The notes: a model not told the origin generated them from the letters alone. A stretch of DNA of 64,000 bases from Gilliamella sp. ESL0443 (GCF_019469165.1 NZ_CP048263.1:1922001-1986000); one strand, 5' to 3'. Numbered from the stretch's first letter, positions 20,176-35,957 are shown. Translations and numbers: made by a program.

Positions 20176-20975
20176 TGATTGAGTTACTCTTACCCTCTTT
20201 ACTTGCAGGTTTATGCTTATCGTGTTTAACTGGTCCATTGGGTACATTTGTTGTTTGGCGAAGAATGTCTTATTTCGGAGATACGTTATCCCATGCAGCA
20301 TTATTAGGGGTTGCTTTTGGCTTCCTTTTTGATATCAATCTATTCTATGCCATCGTTTTAGTGACACTGATATTAGCTATCGGGCTGTTATGGTTAGAAT
20401 CTCAAAAACAACTACCTGTTGATACATTACTGGGTATTTTAGCTCATAGCGCTCTTTCACTTGGTTTAGTTGTGATAAGTTTAATGAATAGTATACGCAT
20501 TGATTTGATGGGTTATCTATTTGGTGATCTTTTATCTATAACAATGTTTGATGTTTATCAGATTTTAATTTGTGTATTAATAATTGGAATTCTGTTGATA
20601 TGGCGTTGGAATCAATTTTTATTTATCACTGTTAGTGAGGAACTAGCATTTAGCCATGGCATTAATGTACCACTAACAAAATTTATGCTTACAATACTTT
20701 TAGCATTAACAATTGGTATTGCTATGAAATTTGTTGGAGCTTTAATTATTACTGCACTATTAATCATTCCTGCTGCTACAGCAAAATATTATGCTAAAAA
20801 CCCAGAATCAATGGCATTTTTTGCAATATTAATTGGGATGCTATCTATTTTGGGTGGAATTCTGTTTTCATTAATTTATGATACTCCAACAGGTCCTTCT
20901 GTTGTATTAAGTAATACTTGTTTATTTTTTATATCATTATTTATTTCTAAATTCTTTTTAAGAACTAAAAATTAA
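20175..20975 (+). CDS. znuB: zinc ABC transporter permease ZnuB
   Basis: Inner-membrane channel of ZnuABC, family ABC-3. It has 266 residues and about eight hydrophobic segments. Family strings include [21 protein letters not shown] near the N-terminus, MGYLFGDLL in the middle and [20 protein letters not shown], the loop that contacts ZnuC. Coupled to znuC by a one-base overlap. Confidence 0.96.
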   Translation: MIELLLPSLLAGLCLSCLTGPLGTFVVWRRMSYFGDTLSHAALLGVAFGFLFDINLFYAIVLVTLILAIGLLWLESQKQLPVDTLLGILAHSALSLGLVVISLMNSIRIDLMGYLFGDLLSITMFDVYQILICVLIIGILLIWRWNQFLFITVSEELAFSHGINVPLTKFMLTILLALTIGIAMKFVGALIITALLIIPAATAKYYAKNPESMAFFAILIGMLSILGGILFSLIYDTPTGPSVVLSNTCLFFISLFISKFFLRTKN

Positions 20976-20998
20976 AATATCAGTAAAATTAGAAAATT

Positions 20999-21020
20999 TA
21001 TTGCGAGGGAACACGCATTT
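20999..21020 (+). promoter_or_regulatory. CRP-S-type competence site upstream of comM
   Basis: TGCGA-N6-ACGCA at 21002-21017 with T/A-rich flanks matches the CRP-S consensus TGCGA-N6-TCGCA in spacing and 9 of 10 core bases. Its centre is 85 bp before the comM ATG. In Haemophilus and Vibrio, comM belongs to the Sxy/TfoX-CRP regulon, and a tfoX gene is present at 44585-45202. Confidence 0.62.
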
Positions 21021-21094
21021 TTAGTTATCTGTTTGTTCACATTATTTAATTACTAATAAAGTGCTAAAAATCAGAAACTAATGAAGACAAAACT

Positions 21095-22618
21095 ATGTCT
21101 CTCGCAATTATTTATACAAGAGCCTCTATTGGAATACAAGCACCTCAAATTAATGTTGAAGTACATATTAGTAATGGATTACCAGGTTTTGTTCTGGTTG
21201 GTCTTCCAGAAGCAACGGTTAAAGAATCTAAAGACCGAGTTAGAAGCGCTATTATTAATAGTGGCTTTACATTTCCAGCAAAAAAGATAACTGTTAATTT
21301 ATCTCCAGCAGATCTTCCTAAAGAAGGTAGTCGCTTTGATTTGCCTATAGCTATCGCTATTCTTGCAGCAACCGAACAAATACCTAACGATAATCTAGCT
21401 AAATATGAATTTTTAGGTGAATTAGCCTTATCTGGGGAGATTAAAGCAGTAAAAGGTGCTATTCCTGCTGCTATATCATCTAAAAAAAATAATCGTACAT
21501 TGATTATTTCTAGAGAAAATCAATCTGAAATATCATTAATCCATCATAATAATACGTTAATTACCCATAATTTATTAGAACTATGCCAATATCTATACAA
21601 TGAAATTAATTTACCTACTGTTGAATACAGAGAATACAAAGATGATGATGAGCAAATAATTAACCTACAAGATATAATTGGTCAAGAACATGCTAAAAGA
21701 GCCTTAGAAATTGCCGCTGCAGGTGGACATAATCTATTGTTAATTGGTCCACCAGGGACCGGTAAAACTATGCTAGCCACTCGGTTAACTTCATTATTAC
21801 CATCATTATCAGATGATGAAGCACTTGAAAGTGCAGCAATCACCAGTCTTGTTAGCGCTAATGGTTCGATTCAAAATTGGCGTAAAAGGCCATTTAGAGC
21901 CCCGCATCATAGTGCATCAGCAGCAGCTTTAGTTGGTGGCGGCTCAATTCCTAAACCAGGAGAAATTTCATTAGCCCATAATGGAGTGTTATTTTTAGAT
22001 GAATTACCAGAATTTAACCGTAAAGTATTAGATGCCTTAAGAGAACCCATTGAGTCAGGAGAAATAGTTATATCTAGGGCAAATGCAAAAATAAAATTTC
22101 CAGCAAAGTTTCAACTCATTGCCGCCATGAACCCTAGCCCTACGGGTCATTATCATGGAACCCATAATAGGACAACACCACAACAAATTATACGTTACTT
22201 AAATCGACTTTCTGGTCCATTTTTAGATCGTTTTGATATATCAATTGAAGTACCATTACTACCTAAAGGTACACTAAGTCAAAAAGTTAGTGTAACTGAA
22301 CCAACTGATAAAGTGAAAAAAAGAGTTATGGATGCTAGAAAAATTCAAATGATAAGAAATAAAAAGTTAAATAGTCAATTATCACCAAAAGAAATTCAAA
22401 TTCATTGTTTGTTAACTGATGAAGATAATGAGTACTTAGAACAGGCTTTAATTAAATTAGGGCTTTCTGCTCGAGCTTGGCATAGAATATTAAAAGTATC
22501 TCGGACTATCGCCGACTTAGATTGTTCAAAGAACATAGAACGAAAACATATTTCAGAAGCACTGAGTTATCGTTCTATGGATAGATTATTAATTCAGATG
22601 CACAAAAATATTGGCTAA
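21095..22618 (+). CDS. comM: ComM/YifB AAA+ helicase
   Basis: Hexameric branch-migration helicase that extends integration of transformed DNA. It has 507 residues. An N-terminal Lon-protease-like fold (about 1-170, ending in a variable region) is followed by a Mg-chelatase-type AAA+ domain with Walker A GPPGTGKT at 218-225 and Walker B LFLDELPEF, and by a C-terminal Mg-chelatase domain (ARAWHRILKVSRTIADL). A CRP-S-like site upstream supports competence control. It ends only 4 bp from convergent maoP, and no terminator fits between them. Confidence 0.95.
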   Translation: MSLAIIYTRASIGIQAPQINVEVHISNGLPGFVLVGLPEATVKESKDRVRSAIINSGFTFPAKKITVNLSPADLPKEGSRFDLPIAIAILAATEQIPNDNLAKYEFLGELALSGEIKAVKGAIPAAISSKKNNRTLIISRENQSEISLIHHNNTLITHNLLELCQYLYNEINLPTVEYREYKDDDEQIINLQDIIGQEHAKRALEIAAAGGHNLLLIGPPGTGKTMLATRLTSLLPSLSDDEALESAAITSLVSANGSIQNWRKRPFRAPHHSASAAALVGGGSIPKPGEISLAHNGVLFLDELPEFNRKVLDALREPIESGEIVISRANAKIKFPAKFQLIAAMNPSPTGHYHGTHNRTTPQQIIRYLNRLSGPFLDRFDISIEVPLLPKGTLSQKVSVTEPTDKVKKRVMDARKIQMIRNKKLNSQLSPKEIQIHCLLTDEDNEYLEQALIKLGLSARAWHRILKVSRTIADLDCSKNIERKHISEALSYRSMDRLLIQMHKNIG

Positions 22619-22622
22619 TAAA

Positions 22623-22961
22623 TTAATCATCACTATCGACAAAGTCATCACTCACGTCAACTTGAGGTTTTCCACCTGATAACGTGTGAAAACGTTTTGG
22701 TTTGTTAATTTTAGAAAGGTACTTTATCCATGTTTTTTCATAATCTGTAACTGGTTCCTTTTTCCCTTTACAAACTGCAACAAAAGATTTCTCTTCTGAT
22801 GTAGTTGGCTTTTTAGTTTCTGCATCGAGATCTCTAAAAGCACAACCATATTTTTCTAAGATCTGTGCTTCTTTGATAGTAAAATCGCCATGACGAGAAA
22901 ATCCTCTTGGATAATTCTTATTATCAAAAAAACGTTGTTGACTTACAAAACTTTCAGCCAT
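22623..22961 (-). CDS. maoP: macrodomain Ori organisation protein MaoP (YifE)
   Basis: In E. coli MaoP organises the Ori macrodomain through the nearby maoS site. It has 112 residues, the same as E. coli, with highly conserved [18 protein letters not shown] and [14 protein letters not shown] and the same acidic end DSDD. It lies next to comM and downstream of the rrn-tRNA cluster, matching the E. coli rrnC-aspT-trpT-(hdfR)-maoP-yifB order and relative strands. hdfR is missing: only 134 bp separate maoP from tRNA-Trp. I did not find a maoS match. Confidence 0.92.
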   Translation of the reverse strand: MAESFVSQQRFFDNKNYPRGFSRHGDFTIKEAQILEKYGCAFRDLDAETKKPTTSEEKSFVAVCKGKKEPVTDYEKTWIKYLSKINKPKRFHTLSGGKPQVDVSDDFVDSDD

Positions 22962-23095
22962 GTTATATCCTCTAGATTATAAAAGTTGTTGGGCGGGAAT
23001 TATAATTGACAAAGTTAATCTGTAAACAAAATTTTTTTATTTATATAAATAAAATTGAATAAATGACTAAAATTAGAACAAATCTATTATTTTTA

Positions 23096-23171
23096 TGGCA
23101 GGGGCGGAGAGTCTCGAACTCCCAACACCCGGTTTTGGAGACCGGTGCTCTACCAATTGAACTACGCCCCT
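23096..23171 (-). tRNA. tRNA-Trp (CCA)
   Basis: 76 nt with encoded CCA. AGGGGCG pairs with CGCCCCT, the anticodon loop CTCCAAA gives CCA, and the T arm is GTTCGAGAC. Last gene of the rrn operon, 8 bp after tRNA-Asp. Confidence 0.97.
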
Positions 23172-23179
23172 AGATAAGG

Positions 23180-23256
23180 TGGCGGAACGGACGGGGCTCG
23201 AACCCGCGACCCCCTGCGTGACAGGCAGGTATTCTAACCAACTGAACTACCGCTCC
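23180..23256 (-). tRNA. tRNA-Asp (GUC)
   Basis: 77 nt with encoded CCA, acceptor GGAGCGG, anticodon loop CTGTCAC (GUC). It follows the 5S gene, as aspT follows rrnC in E. coli. Confidence 0.97.
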
Positions 23257-23288
23257 ACCGTATTTTTTGGTGTGTTTATAAATTAAAA

Positions 23289-23406
23289 GTCTGGCGGCAC
23301 CCTACTCTCACATGGGTAATACCCACACTACCATCGGCACTACGGCGTTTCACTTCTGAGTTCGGCATGGGGTCAGGTGGGACCACCGCGCTATTACCGC
23401 CAGACA
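23289..23406 (-). rRNA. rrf: 5S ribosomal RNA
   Basis: About 118 nt, starting TGTCTGGCGG and ending with the pairing CCGCCAGAC. It contains the conserved CCCATGCCGAACTCAGAAGT and GGTAGTGTGGG segments. Ends are set by the terminal stem and may shift by one or two bases. Confidence 0.95.
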
Positions 23407-23557
23407 TATTCTGTCTTCTCTTTCTTTCAACTGATGATGATTATCACATATCTTCACCAATCGCTCAATCCGGAACAAACTGTTTTATTAATCTTTAACC
23501 ATCTTTCGATGATTTCTTACTCTCAACTTCGCGTAACCCAAAACAACTCCGAGTTGT

Positions 23558-26456
<2,899 letters not shown>

Positions 26457-26580
26457 TTACAACTCACAGTTGTCTTGGTTTTAATTACGCTTTTTTCTCT
26501 TTTCTACTTCATTACATTCATATTTTCATACAAATGCCTTCCGTAAAAACGAGAACTCGTTTCTTTCAGCTTGTTCCTAA

Positions 26581-26592
26581 TTGTTAAAGAGC
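26581..26592 (-). promoter_or_regulatory. boxA antitermination element in the 16S-23S spacer
   Basis: GCTCTTTAACAA on the minus strand matches the rRNA boxA core bound by NusB-NusE, placed between tRNA-Ala and 23S. Confidence 0.75.
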
Positions 26593-26666
26593 TTTATCTT
26601 TCTATTCATTCGAATATTAAATAAATACAAAAATAATTTTATGATTTTTAAAAGAGGTATCTTTAA

Positions 26667-26742
26667 TGGTGGAGCTAAGCGGGATCGAACCGCTGGCCTC
26701 CTGCGTGCAAGGCAGGCGCTCTCCCAGCTGAGCTATAGCCCC
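26667..26742 (-). tRNA. tRNA-Ala (UGC)
   Basis: 76 nt with CCA, acceptor GGGGCTA, anticodon loop CTTGCAC (UGC). It lies in the 16S-23S spacer downstream of tRNA-Ile. Confidence 0.97.
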
Positions 26743-26790
26743 ATTGTTTCACTTCATCAACTAATCAAGCCATCAGCTTAATTGTCGAAT

Positions 26791-26867
<77 letters not shown>

Positions 26868-26922
26868 AATAAAGTGACTCTTTCTAAACAAACAATCTGT
26901 GTGAACACTTACGAGCTCTTCG

Positions 26923-28460
<1,538 letters not shown>

Positions 28461-28594
28461 AAAGTTTGATGCTCAATAACTGTCTCTGACATATTCAAAT
28501 GAATCTTCAGTGTCACTTATCAAGACTTAATTTTTGAGTCCGTAGACTTTTAATTTTTCGTCTCGTAAGTGCCCACACAGATTGTCTGTTTCTT

Positions 28595-28607
28595 CTTTTT
28601 AAAGAGC
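28595..28607 (-). promoter_or_regulatory. boxA-like element in the 16S leader
   Basis: GCTCTTTAAAAAG on the minus strand, between the promoters and 16S, resembles boxA (GCTCTTTAACAA) but is imperfect at its 3' end. Confidence 0.55.
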
Positions 28608-28667
28608 TGACAGCTTTAAGTTAACTTCACAATTTCTTGCTTCAGTTTGCTGTCTCAAGGGCTGCGT

Positions 28668-28696
28668 ATACTACGCTACACCTTTTTATTCGTCAA
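28668..28696 (-). promoter_or_regulatory. rrn promoter P2
   Basis: On the minus strand TTGACG, a 17-bp spacer and TAGTAT, followed by ACGCAGCCC. A strong sigma-70 match about 200 bp before 16S. Confidence 0.75.
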
Positions 28697-28776
28697 GATC
28701 TTTTTTCAAAATTTTTGATCGTGTTCACCAACTTCATTATCGTCTGCTTTCGCTGACGCCGTGTCAGTGGATGCGC

Positions 28777-28804
28777 ATTATAGGCACTTCTTTTTTTTTG
28801 GCAA
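28777..28804 (-). promoter_or_regulatory. rrn promoter P1
   Basis: On the minus strand TTGCCA, a 16-bp spacer and a perfect TATAAT, then a GC-rich GCGC discriminator, as expected for a ppGpp-sensitive rrn P1. The spacing of P1 and P2 resembles E. coli rrn operons. Confidence 0.82.
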
Positions 28805-28999
28805 GTGAAAAATCACACTTAGAATTCCGTTTGTTTTTTATTTGTTCAGCAGCAATATTGATATACTCTAGATAAAGCAAAATTTGTTACTATAAAAATT
28901 CGAAAAATCAAAATGTTGCTTCAAGATACATATTGTTATATGTTTTGAACCATAAAAACACATAATTTCTATCAAGTATTCGTTTAACTATCATAAATA

Positions 29000-30070
29000 T
29001 TAACGATTACCACCAATCAAATATTTTGCTTTATCTTTGAATACTAATTTAATGGTATACGCAACAAGAACACTTATAGTTAATGTACATATTAAAAAGC
29101 TAATAGCACCAAGTGATGCTAATTCACCATTATCTGTTTTGATAATGTATCCAAAAGGTGAGTTCAGTAACTGTGCTTCTAAAAGGATTACGATAATTTC
29201 ATGAACAAAATAGATGGGAAAACTAACATTTGCCATAAAAGAAAAAAACTTAAATGTTTTACTTTCATTATTTTTATGGTTCAAGCTATCCAAAAAATAA
29301 AGTGCTAAAATAAATAAAATAATCTTTTGTAATGTATCGTAATAAAGTTTTTCAACACAAAGATGATCAACATAGCGATAAGCAAATGGAATAAAAAAGC
29401 ATAAACAAAAAAAGAAAATCACCAAAACTAAATTATCTTTAACTAGTTTCATAATTTTTTCATAATTTTGCTTTATCATCATTCCCGTCAAATAAACAGG
29501 TCCATAATGCAATAAATTTAGCAATGGCTGAGTATAATCAGGCTTCGTGAACATAACTACCCAGAACATCGAAACTAACCCTACGATAATCAAACTTTTT
29601 TTTGACCATTTATATAATAAAGGGCTAATTGCGAAAATGATGATAATCATCGGCATAAACCATAATGGCAAAAGCTGGGTTCCGGTCAACATCATTTTAA
29701 TGATTGAAGTACTCGAACTTGGTTCCGTTAGCGAAAATATAGGTAAACTGGATAGATATTGGTAATGAAAATATAGGAAACAAAATATCGATACAGAAAT
29801 ATATGGGCAAACTACTGTTTTAAACTTAGATAAATAATACGCTTTTACATTATATTTATAAGTTAAATGTTGAAATAAAAACCCCGCAATTAATACAAAA
29901 AATGTTGTGAAATTAAAAGCAAATAAATTTAAAAAAGAAAATAAATAACTATTAGCAATTAAATGGCTATTTTTAAATACACCTAAACAATGGCTAAAAA
30001 CAATCATAATGATGGCTACGCCACGCAATACATGAATAGAATGAATTTTTTGGGGTTTGACTATTGTCAT
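29000..30070 (-). CDS. acyltransferase 3 family membrane protein
   Basis: Integral membrane O-acyltransferase of the OafA/NodX group, which typically acetylates surface polysaccharide or other glycans. It has 356 residues from ATG 30070 (an in-frame TTG at 30082 is possible); no clear ribosome site. The family's R-X10-H signature is exact: Arg16 and His27 in LRGVAIIMIVFSH. About ten hydrophobic segments follow. It is AT-rich, stands alone between the rrn operon and a small acetyltransferase, and has no glycan-synthesis neighbours, so the substrate cannot be told. It may be an accessory gene inserted upstream of the rrn operon. Confidence 0.8.
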   Translation of the reverse strand: MTIVKPQKIHSIHVLRGVAIIMIVFSHCLGVFKNSHLIANSYLFSFLNLFAFNFTTFFVLIAGFLFQHLTYKYNVKAYYLSKFKTVVCPYISVSIFCFLYFHYQYLSSLPIFSLTEPSSSTSIIKMMLTGTQLLPLWFMPMIIIIFAISPLLYKWSKKSLIIVGLVSMFWVVMFTKPDYTQPLLNLLHYGPVYLTGMMIKQNYEKIMKLVKDNLVLVIFFFCLCFFIPFAYRYVDHLCVEKLYYDTLQKIILFILALYFLDSLNHKNNESKTFKFFSFMANVSFPIYFVHEIIVILLEAQLLNSPFGYIIKTDNGELASLGAISFLICTLTISVLVAYTIKLVFKDKAKYLIGGNR

Positions 30071-30217
30071 TTCAGTTATCAAAACATAACAAAGAAAATT
30101 TGCTATACATTAGCACAAAATTTCAAGATAAAAACTAGTATTATTTTAGAAAATGCACAAAATATTTCTTGACAAATTTCTGAAAAAATTACAAATATTT
30201 ATCAAATATAAACACAA

Positions 30218-30469
30218 TTAGTTGTCTAGCTTACTCGCAGCAAAAGAACATAAAGGTATGATTTCACGTTTTTCTTGCTTTAATGTTTTTATCACAAGCT
30301 CAAGTAACTTATCTGCTATTCCTTGTCCACGATAATTAGGATCTGTATAGGTATGATTGATGGTTGCTTTATCTTGCCCAATTCGAGTAAACGTCATTTC
30401 TGCTATTTCTTGATTATTGTCATTACATACATAGAAACGATCGTTATCTTGCTTATATTGTAATGTCAT
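30218..30469 (-). CDS. small GNAT-type acetyltransferase (YjdJ-like)
   Basis: 83 residues from ATG 30469 with GAGGAA upstream. This is the short N-acetyltransferase fold of the YjdJ type: an N-terminal beta hairpin (FYVCNDNNQEIAEMTF), then ATINHTYTDPNYRGQGIADKLLE with the acyl-CoA-binding RGQGIA loop, and CSFAASKLDN at the end, like the PxCPYV/CSFA ending of this group. Substrate unknown; members of this class are thought to acetylate small molecules or proteins. Confidence 0.82.
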   Translation of the reverse strand: MTLQYKQDNDRFYVCNDNNQEIAEMTFTRIGQDKATINHTYTDPNYRGQGIADKLLELVIKTLKQEKREIIPLCSFAASKLDN

Positions 30470-30644
30470 AAAATTCCTCAATTAGTATGATTTTCATCGA
30501 AATTAATTAAATAAGAAAAGAAAAATTTGTTGGAATTTATAAAAAAAATAGTTTTAAACTTATAAAGTGAATAATTGATAAACCAAAATCAAACTATAGT
30601 ATATCAATTATCCACATCTTATTAGATTATCAATGGAGCAATAT

Positions 30645-31607
30645 TTAGAATAAACGTTTCGCTGTATTGTAAAGATCCATATCAAATGGTCTTTTCATAT
30701 TATTGATAGCATCAATGATATCATGATGAACCAATTTACCATTTTGAATTCCGACACAACGTCCAGCATGACCATCAATGAGTAATTCAACCGCATAAGC
30801 CCCCATACGTGAACCTAAAATTCGATCATAAGGTACAGGTGAACCACCTCGTTGTACATGGCCTAGGATAGTTGCTCGCGTTTCATGATGTACTGCTGCT
30901 TCAATATCTTTTGCTAATTGGTTTACATCACACATATGTTCAGTAACAGTGACAATTGCATGTTTTTTACCTTTAGCAAAACCTAATTTTATCTCTTCAA
31001 TTAAGTCTTCTTTAGTATAAGAAACTTCAGGAATGATCATAAATTCACAACCACCAGCTACTGATGCACTTAATGTCAAATCACCACAATCTCGCCCCAT
31101 AACCTCAATTACAGAAATTCGGTGATGTGAAGAACACGTGTCTCTTAATCTATCTATAGATTCAACAACTGTACTTAATGCAGTAAAATAACCAATCGTG
31201 TAATCAGTTCCTCGGATATCATTATCAATGGTGCCAGGTAAACCAATACATGGAAAACCTTCTTCAGTTAATCGCATCGCACCCATATATGAACCATCAC
31301 CACCGATAACCACTAAAGCATCAATTTGATGTTTCTTTAAATTAGCAATCCCTTTTTTTCTAATTTCTTGATCTTTAAATTCAGGAAATCGAGCTGATCC
31401 TAAAAATGTTCCACCTCGGGTAATAATATCTGAAACACTAGAACGATCTAACTTGACAATGCGATCTTCACAAAGCCCCAAGTAACCATCATAGATACCG
31501 AAAACCTCTAAGCCTTCAGTTAACGCAGTTCTCACAACTCCACGAATAGCTGCATTCATCCCTGGTGCATCACCACCACTGGTTAAAATACCTATTTTTT
31601 TTATCAT
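30645..31607 (-). CDS. pfkA: 6-phosphofructokinase
   Basis: ATP-dependent phosphorylation of fructose 6-phosphate, the committing step of glycolysis. The start at ATG 31607 with GGAGTT upstream gives 320 residues, the E. coli PfkA length; an in-frame extension to 31622 is unlikely. Motifs are [17 protein letters not shown] (ATP site), [20 protein letters not shown] (catalytic TIDND), [10 protein letters not shown] and GHVQRGGSP. It follows fieF by 76 bp, as in E. coli. Confidence 0.97.
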   Translation of the reverse strand: MIKKIGILTSGGDAPGMNAAIRGVVRTALTEGLEVFGIYDGYLGLCEDRIVKLDRSSVSDIITRGGTFLGSARFPEFKDQEIRKKGIANLKKHQIDALVVIGGDGSYMGAMRLTEEGFPCIGLPGTIDNDIRGTDYTIGYFTALSTVVESIDRLRDTCSSHHRISVIEVMGRDCGDLTLSASVAGGCEFMIIPEVSYTKEDLIEEIKLGFAKGKKHAIVTVTEHMCDVNQLAKDIEAAVHHETRATILGHVQRGGSPVPYDRILGSRMGAYAVELLIDGHAGRCVGIQNGKLVHHDIIDAINNMKRPFDMDLYNTAKRLF

Positions 31608-31683
31608 AAAAAATAACTCCAATTTATAAACCTTTGGCTATTATAAAGTCATAATAATTAACTAACAATATAAAGTTTAGAAG

Positions 31684-32598
31684 CTATTTTGAATAGTTTT
31701 TCAGCTGATTTGTTTCAAGAGGAACAACAGAAATCGGATCTTGATGGATAATCACTGTTGCTGGAGCAAATTCTCTAGAGATATGTTTTTCGATTGCATC
31801 AGCAACTGCATGGGCTCTTATTAATGGCATATCATCATCTAATTCAAGATGTAGTTGTATAAACTTCACCGGACCTGCTTGCCTAGTTCTCAAATCATGA
31901 AAACCACGCACATTTGAATAAGAAGAGACAATTTCACTAATTCTTTGGTTATCACTTTCAGGTAAAGCCTTATCTAATAAGTCTTGAATTGCACTATAGG
32001 CTATTTTACAAGCATTATAAAAAATATATAACGCAATAAAGAATGCAAAACAAGCATCAGCATACGTAATACCATACCAGCTTAAAAATAGTGCAATAAT
32101 AACTGCAATATTCATAAACAAATCTGATGAGTAATGCAACATATCTGCTTGAATCGCTTTACTATTTGTCTGTTTTATCACATGCTTTTGATATAAAACT
32201 AATGTGGCAGTCACAACAACCGAAATCATAGATACGATAATACCGAATAAAGGGAACTCTATTGCAGTTGGATGAATAATAGATTTAATACTTGATAATA
32301 ATAAAATGGTCGCCGAACCAATAATAAAAGCACTTTGTGCTAATGCGGCTAACGATTCAGCTTTTCCATGACCAAAAGTATGATCATCATCAGCAGGTTT
32401 TAATGCATAACGGACTAAGAAAAAGTTAAGCCCAGATGCAAGCAAATCAATACTTGAATCCAACAGTGATGCAAATAAACTCATTGAGCCAGTGAACCAG
32501 CACGTAATTAACTTAATAATGATAAGGAAAATAGAAATTAAAACTGCACTCAATGTCGCCTTTTTAATTAATTTTTCATACAAATGTGATTTTGACAT
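31684..32598 (-). CDS. fieF: cation diffusion facilitator FieF (YiiP)
   Basis: Inner-membrane zinc/iron(II)-proton antiporter. It has 304 residues and six membrane segments. The transport site is formed by Asp47 and Asp51 (LLDSSIDLLAS) and His155 and Asp159 (HYSSDLF). The C-terminal cytoplasmic domain (from about residue 212) contains HDLRTRQAG and IQLHLELDDD. AGGTAA precedes the ATG. It is 11 bp after yajL and upstream of pfkA, and so probably belongs to the murA-yajL-fieF-pfkA run. Confidence 0.95.
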   Translation of the reverse strand: MSKSHLYEKLIKKATLSAVLISIFLIIIKLITCWFTGSMSLFASLLDSSIDLLASGLNFFLVRYALKPADDDHTFGHGKAESLAALAQSAFIIGSATILLLSSIKSIIHPTAIEFPLFGIIVSMISVVVTATLVLYQKHVIKQTNSKAIQADMLHYSSDLFMNIAVIIALFLSWYGITYADACFAFFIALYIFYNACKIAYSAIQDLLDKALPESDNQRISEIVSSYSNVRGFHDLRTRQAGPVKFIQLHLELDDDMPLIRAHAVADAIEKHISREFAPATVIIHQDPISVVPLETNQLKNYSK

Positions 32599-32609
32599 TT
32601 GTTACCTAT

Positions 32610-33185
32610 TTATTGGTAGGATTCTATCCCTTGTGGAAGCACCAATTGCGCAGCTACTTCGGCTGCAATCTTTTTGTCTAATAAAACTTCAATAATTTTC
32701 AAAGCAAAATCAATTGAAGTTGCAGGGCCTTGACTAGTAATAACTCTATTTTGAACATCAAAATAAACTCGATCCGATTTCCAATTTTTTATAGCATCTT
32801 TGGTTGATGGATAACCCGTCATATATGCATTAGGGAATAAATTATGATGTTGAAAAACCATCGCTGGAGTTGCACAAATAGCTGCAATAACAACCCCGGC
32901 TTGATGAGCTTGCTTTAATTTTTCAATTAATTGTTGAGAGTCTCGAAAGTTTTCAGCTCCAACTAATCCACCAGGTAAAATAATCGCATCAAAATGAATA
33001 TCGCTAACTTCAGAAAACGTTTTTTGAGTTAGGATAGTGACACCGCGAGAACATTGAACTATTTTATCTTCAGTAATACTTGCATAGGTAACTTTAATTC
33101 CAGCACGTGTTAACAGATCAATTGTTGTCACGGCTTCAGTTTCCTCACAGCCATTTGATAAAAAAACTAATGCTTGCTTTGTCAT
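32610..33185 (-). CDS. yajL: DJ-1 family protein YajL
   Basis: 191 residues, PfpI/DJ-1 fold. In E. coli YajL acts as a covalent chaperone and has been described as a protein and nucleotide deglycase, an activity that is debated. The nucleophile is Cys104 in AAICATPA, and the supporting acid lies in the N-terminal NGCEETEAVTTIDLL. Also ILPGGLVGAENFRDS. AAGGGG precedes the ATG. It sits between murA (52 bp) and fieF (11 bp). Confidence 0.93.
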   Translation of the reverse strand: MTKQALVFLSNGCEETEAVTTIDLLTRAGIKVTYASITEDKIVQCSRGVTILTQKTFSEVSDIHFDAIILPGGLVGAENFRDSQQLIEKLKQAHQAGVVIAAICATPAMVFQHHNLFPNAYMTGYPSTKDAIKNWKSDRVYFDVQNRVITSQGPATSIDFALKIIEVLLDKKIAAEVAAQLVLPQGIESYQ

Positions 33186-33237
33186 ATTACACCCCTTCCT
33201 ATCAACTGACTGTCTTTACAAAATGTTAAAAATAAAA

Positions 33238-34500
<1,263 letters not shown>

Positions 34501-34568
34501 TTATTCATTTTAAATGGCGATTATTATAAAAGCTATTCACTAATAGATAAATGAATTTTATCAAAATA

Positions 34569-34592
34569 TGGTGACTATATTTGTCATCACCA
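34569..34592. repeat. inverted repeat upstream of murA
   Basis: TGGTGA and TCACCA form a perfect 6-bp inverted repeat around a 12-base centre, 78-101 bp before the murA ATG. It could be a dimeric operator; no known regulator is recognised. Confidence 0.4.
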
Positions 34593-34726
34593 ATCCATAA
34601 CAAAATAATTTCAATTATTTATTATCAATAAATAATTTGTTATCCCATACAAAATCAGATAAATATTAAATAAAAAATTCTTAATTTTGTTTTTAAATCA
34701 ACTAGTAAGAAGTATAAATAGGTTTC

Positions 34727-34751
34727 AAAAACCCCGTTCCTCAACTTTTTT
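34727..34751 (-). repeat. 25-bp dispersed intergenic repeat, copy 2
   Basis: Same 25 bases as at 4971 and 54716, here with ACCCCGTTCCTCAACT reading on the plus strand toward cbrA (ATG 104 bp downstream). It shares 28-29 consecutive bases with each of the other copies when one-sided flanks are included. Confidence 0.9.
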
Positions 34752-34854
34752 TACTAAAATTGATTAATTTCCTTATTTTCCTATTCACTACAATTTTATC
34801 GAAGTATGGTAAAATAGATAATATTCAATCTTATAAATCAAACAATACAATAAT

Positions 34855-35913
34855 ATGGATTACGATATTGCTATCATTGGACTTGGACCTGCAGGTAGTA
34901 CCTTCGCACGTCTACTTAACCCGTCTTTTAAAATTATTGCATTAGATAAAAAGCATCAAGCTGGTATTGAGGGTTTTCATAAACCTTGTGGTGGATTATT
35001 AGCAGATGACGCTCAAAAAGCATTTGTGCGACAAAAGTTAAATTTACCTACTGATATATTGACTGATCCACAAATTTTTAGCGTTAAAACGATCGATCTT
35101 CAATCCAAACTTATTCGTAATTATCAACGTAGTTATGTTAGTTTTGACCGACATAAATTTGACCTATGGTTAAAATCATTAATTCCCAACACTGTTAATG
35201 TTTTACATAACACACTATGTAAAGAAATCAGAAGAGTAATCGATGGATATCAAGTTACTTACATCGATGAAAATAAAATCGAACACAAAATTACGGCTAA
35301 ATATGTAGTTGGTGCAGATGGCGCTAATTCGATTGTTAGACGAATGCGTTATCCTCATCATTCCATCAGACAATATGTTGCTATTCAACAATGGTTTACT
35401 GAAAAACATCAACGACCTTTTAATACATGTATTTTTGATAATCAATCAACAAATTGTTATGCGTGGAGTATTTCTAAAGATGGATATTTCATTTTTGGTG
35501 GTGCTTTCCCGAAAAAAACAGCGAATCAACACTTTGAATCGTTGAAAGAAAAGCTAACAAAGCAAGGGTTTATTTTTGGAGAACCGTTAAAAACTGAAAA
35601 ATGTCTTGTGGTTTATCCAAATCGCTTCCAAGATTTTTATACAGGCAATGAAAATATCTTTTTAATCGGTGAAGCAGCAGGTTTCATAAGCGCAAGCTCA
35701 TTAGAAGGTATTAGTTATGCGCTTGATAGCGCAGAGATTTTAAGCAAGATATTAAATAGTGGTATAGCAAAACCAAATAAGCGTTATTATCAAAAAACAA
35801 TTCCATTACGCTTAAAGCTTTATAGCAAAATTATAAAGGCTAAAATACTGACTACACCGTTGTGGCGTAAATTAATTATGAAAAGTAAAATTCAACATAT
35901 CAAAACAATTTAA
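34855..35913 (+). CDS. cbrA: FAD-dependent oxidoreductase CbrA
   Basis: 352 residues, geranylgeranyl-reductase-like flavoprotein; E. coli CbrA is linked to colicin M tolerance, with the reaction unknown. The Rossmann FAD motif is [15 protein letters not shown] at about 7-21, followed by [26 protein letters not shown] and [27 protein letters not shown]. Much of the chain matches what I recall of E. coli CbrA (for example [30 protein letters not shown]). No ribosome site is visible before the ATG. Dispersed-repeat copy 2 lies upstream. Carbonic anhydrase follows after 44 bp. Confidence 0.88.
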   Translation: MDYDIAIIGLGPAGSTFARLLNPSFKIIALDKKHQAGIEGFHKPCGGLLADDAQKAFVRQKLNLPTDILTDPQIFSVKTIDLQSKLIRNYQRSYVSFDRHKFDLWLKSLIPNTVNVLHNTLCKEIRRVIDGYQVTYIDENKIEHKITAKYVVGADGANSIVRRMRYPHHSIRQYVAIQQWFTEKHQRPFNTCIFDNQSTNCYAWSISKDGYFIFGGAFPKKTANQHFESLKEKLTKQGFIFGEPLKTEKCLVVYPNRFQDFYTGNENIFLIGEAAGFISASSLEGISYALDSAEILSKILNSGIAKPNKRYYQKTIPLRLKLYSKIIKAKILTTPLWRKLIMKSKIQHIKTI

Positions 35914-35957
35914 TTTATAAAAAATGAAATAATGAAATATAACAAGGAAAAGACATT

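Larger units (their letters stand above)
28461..28999. other. rRNA leader and promoter region
   Basis: About 540 bp without a protein gene. It holds two rrn promoters, a boxA-like element, the 16S 5' processing strand and, beyond 28810, plain AT-rich sequence downstream of the acyltransferase stop. Confidence 0.8.
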
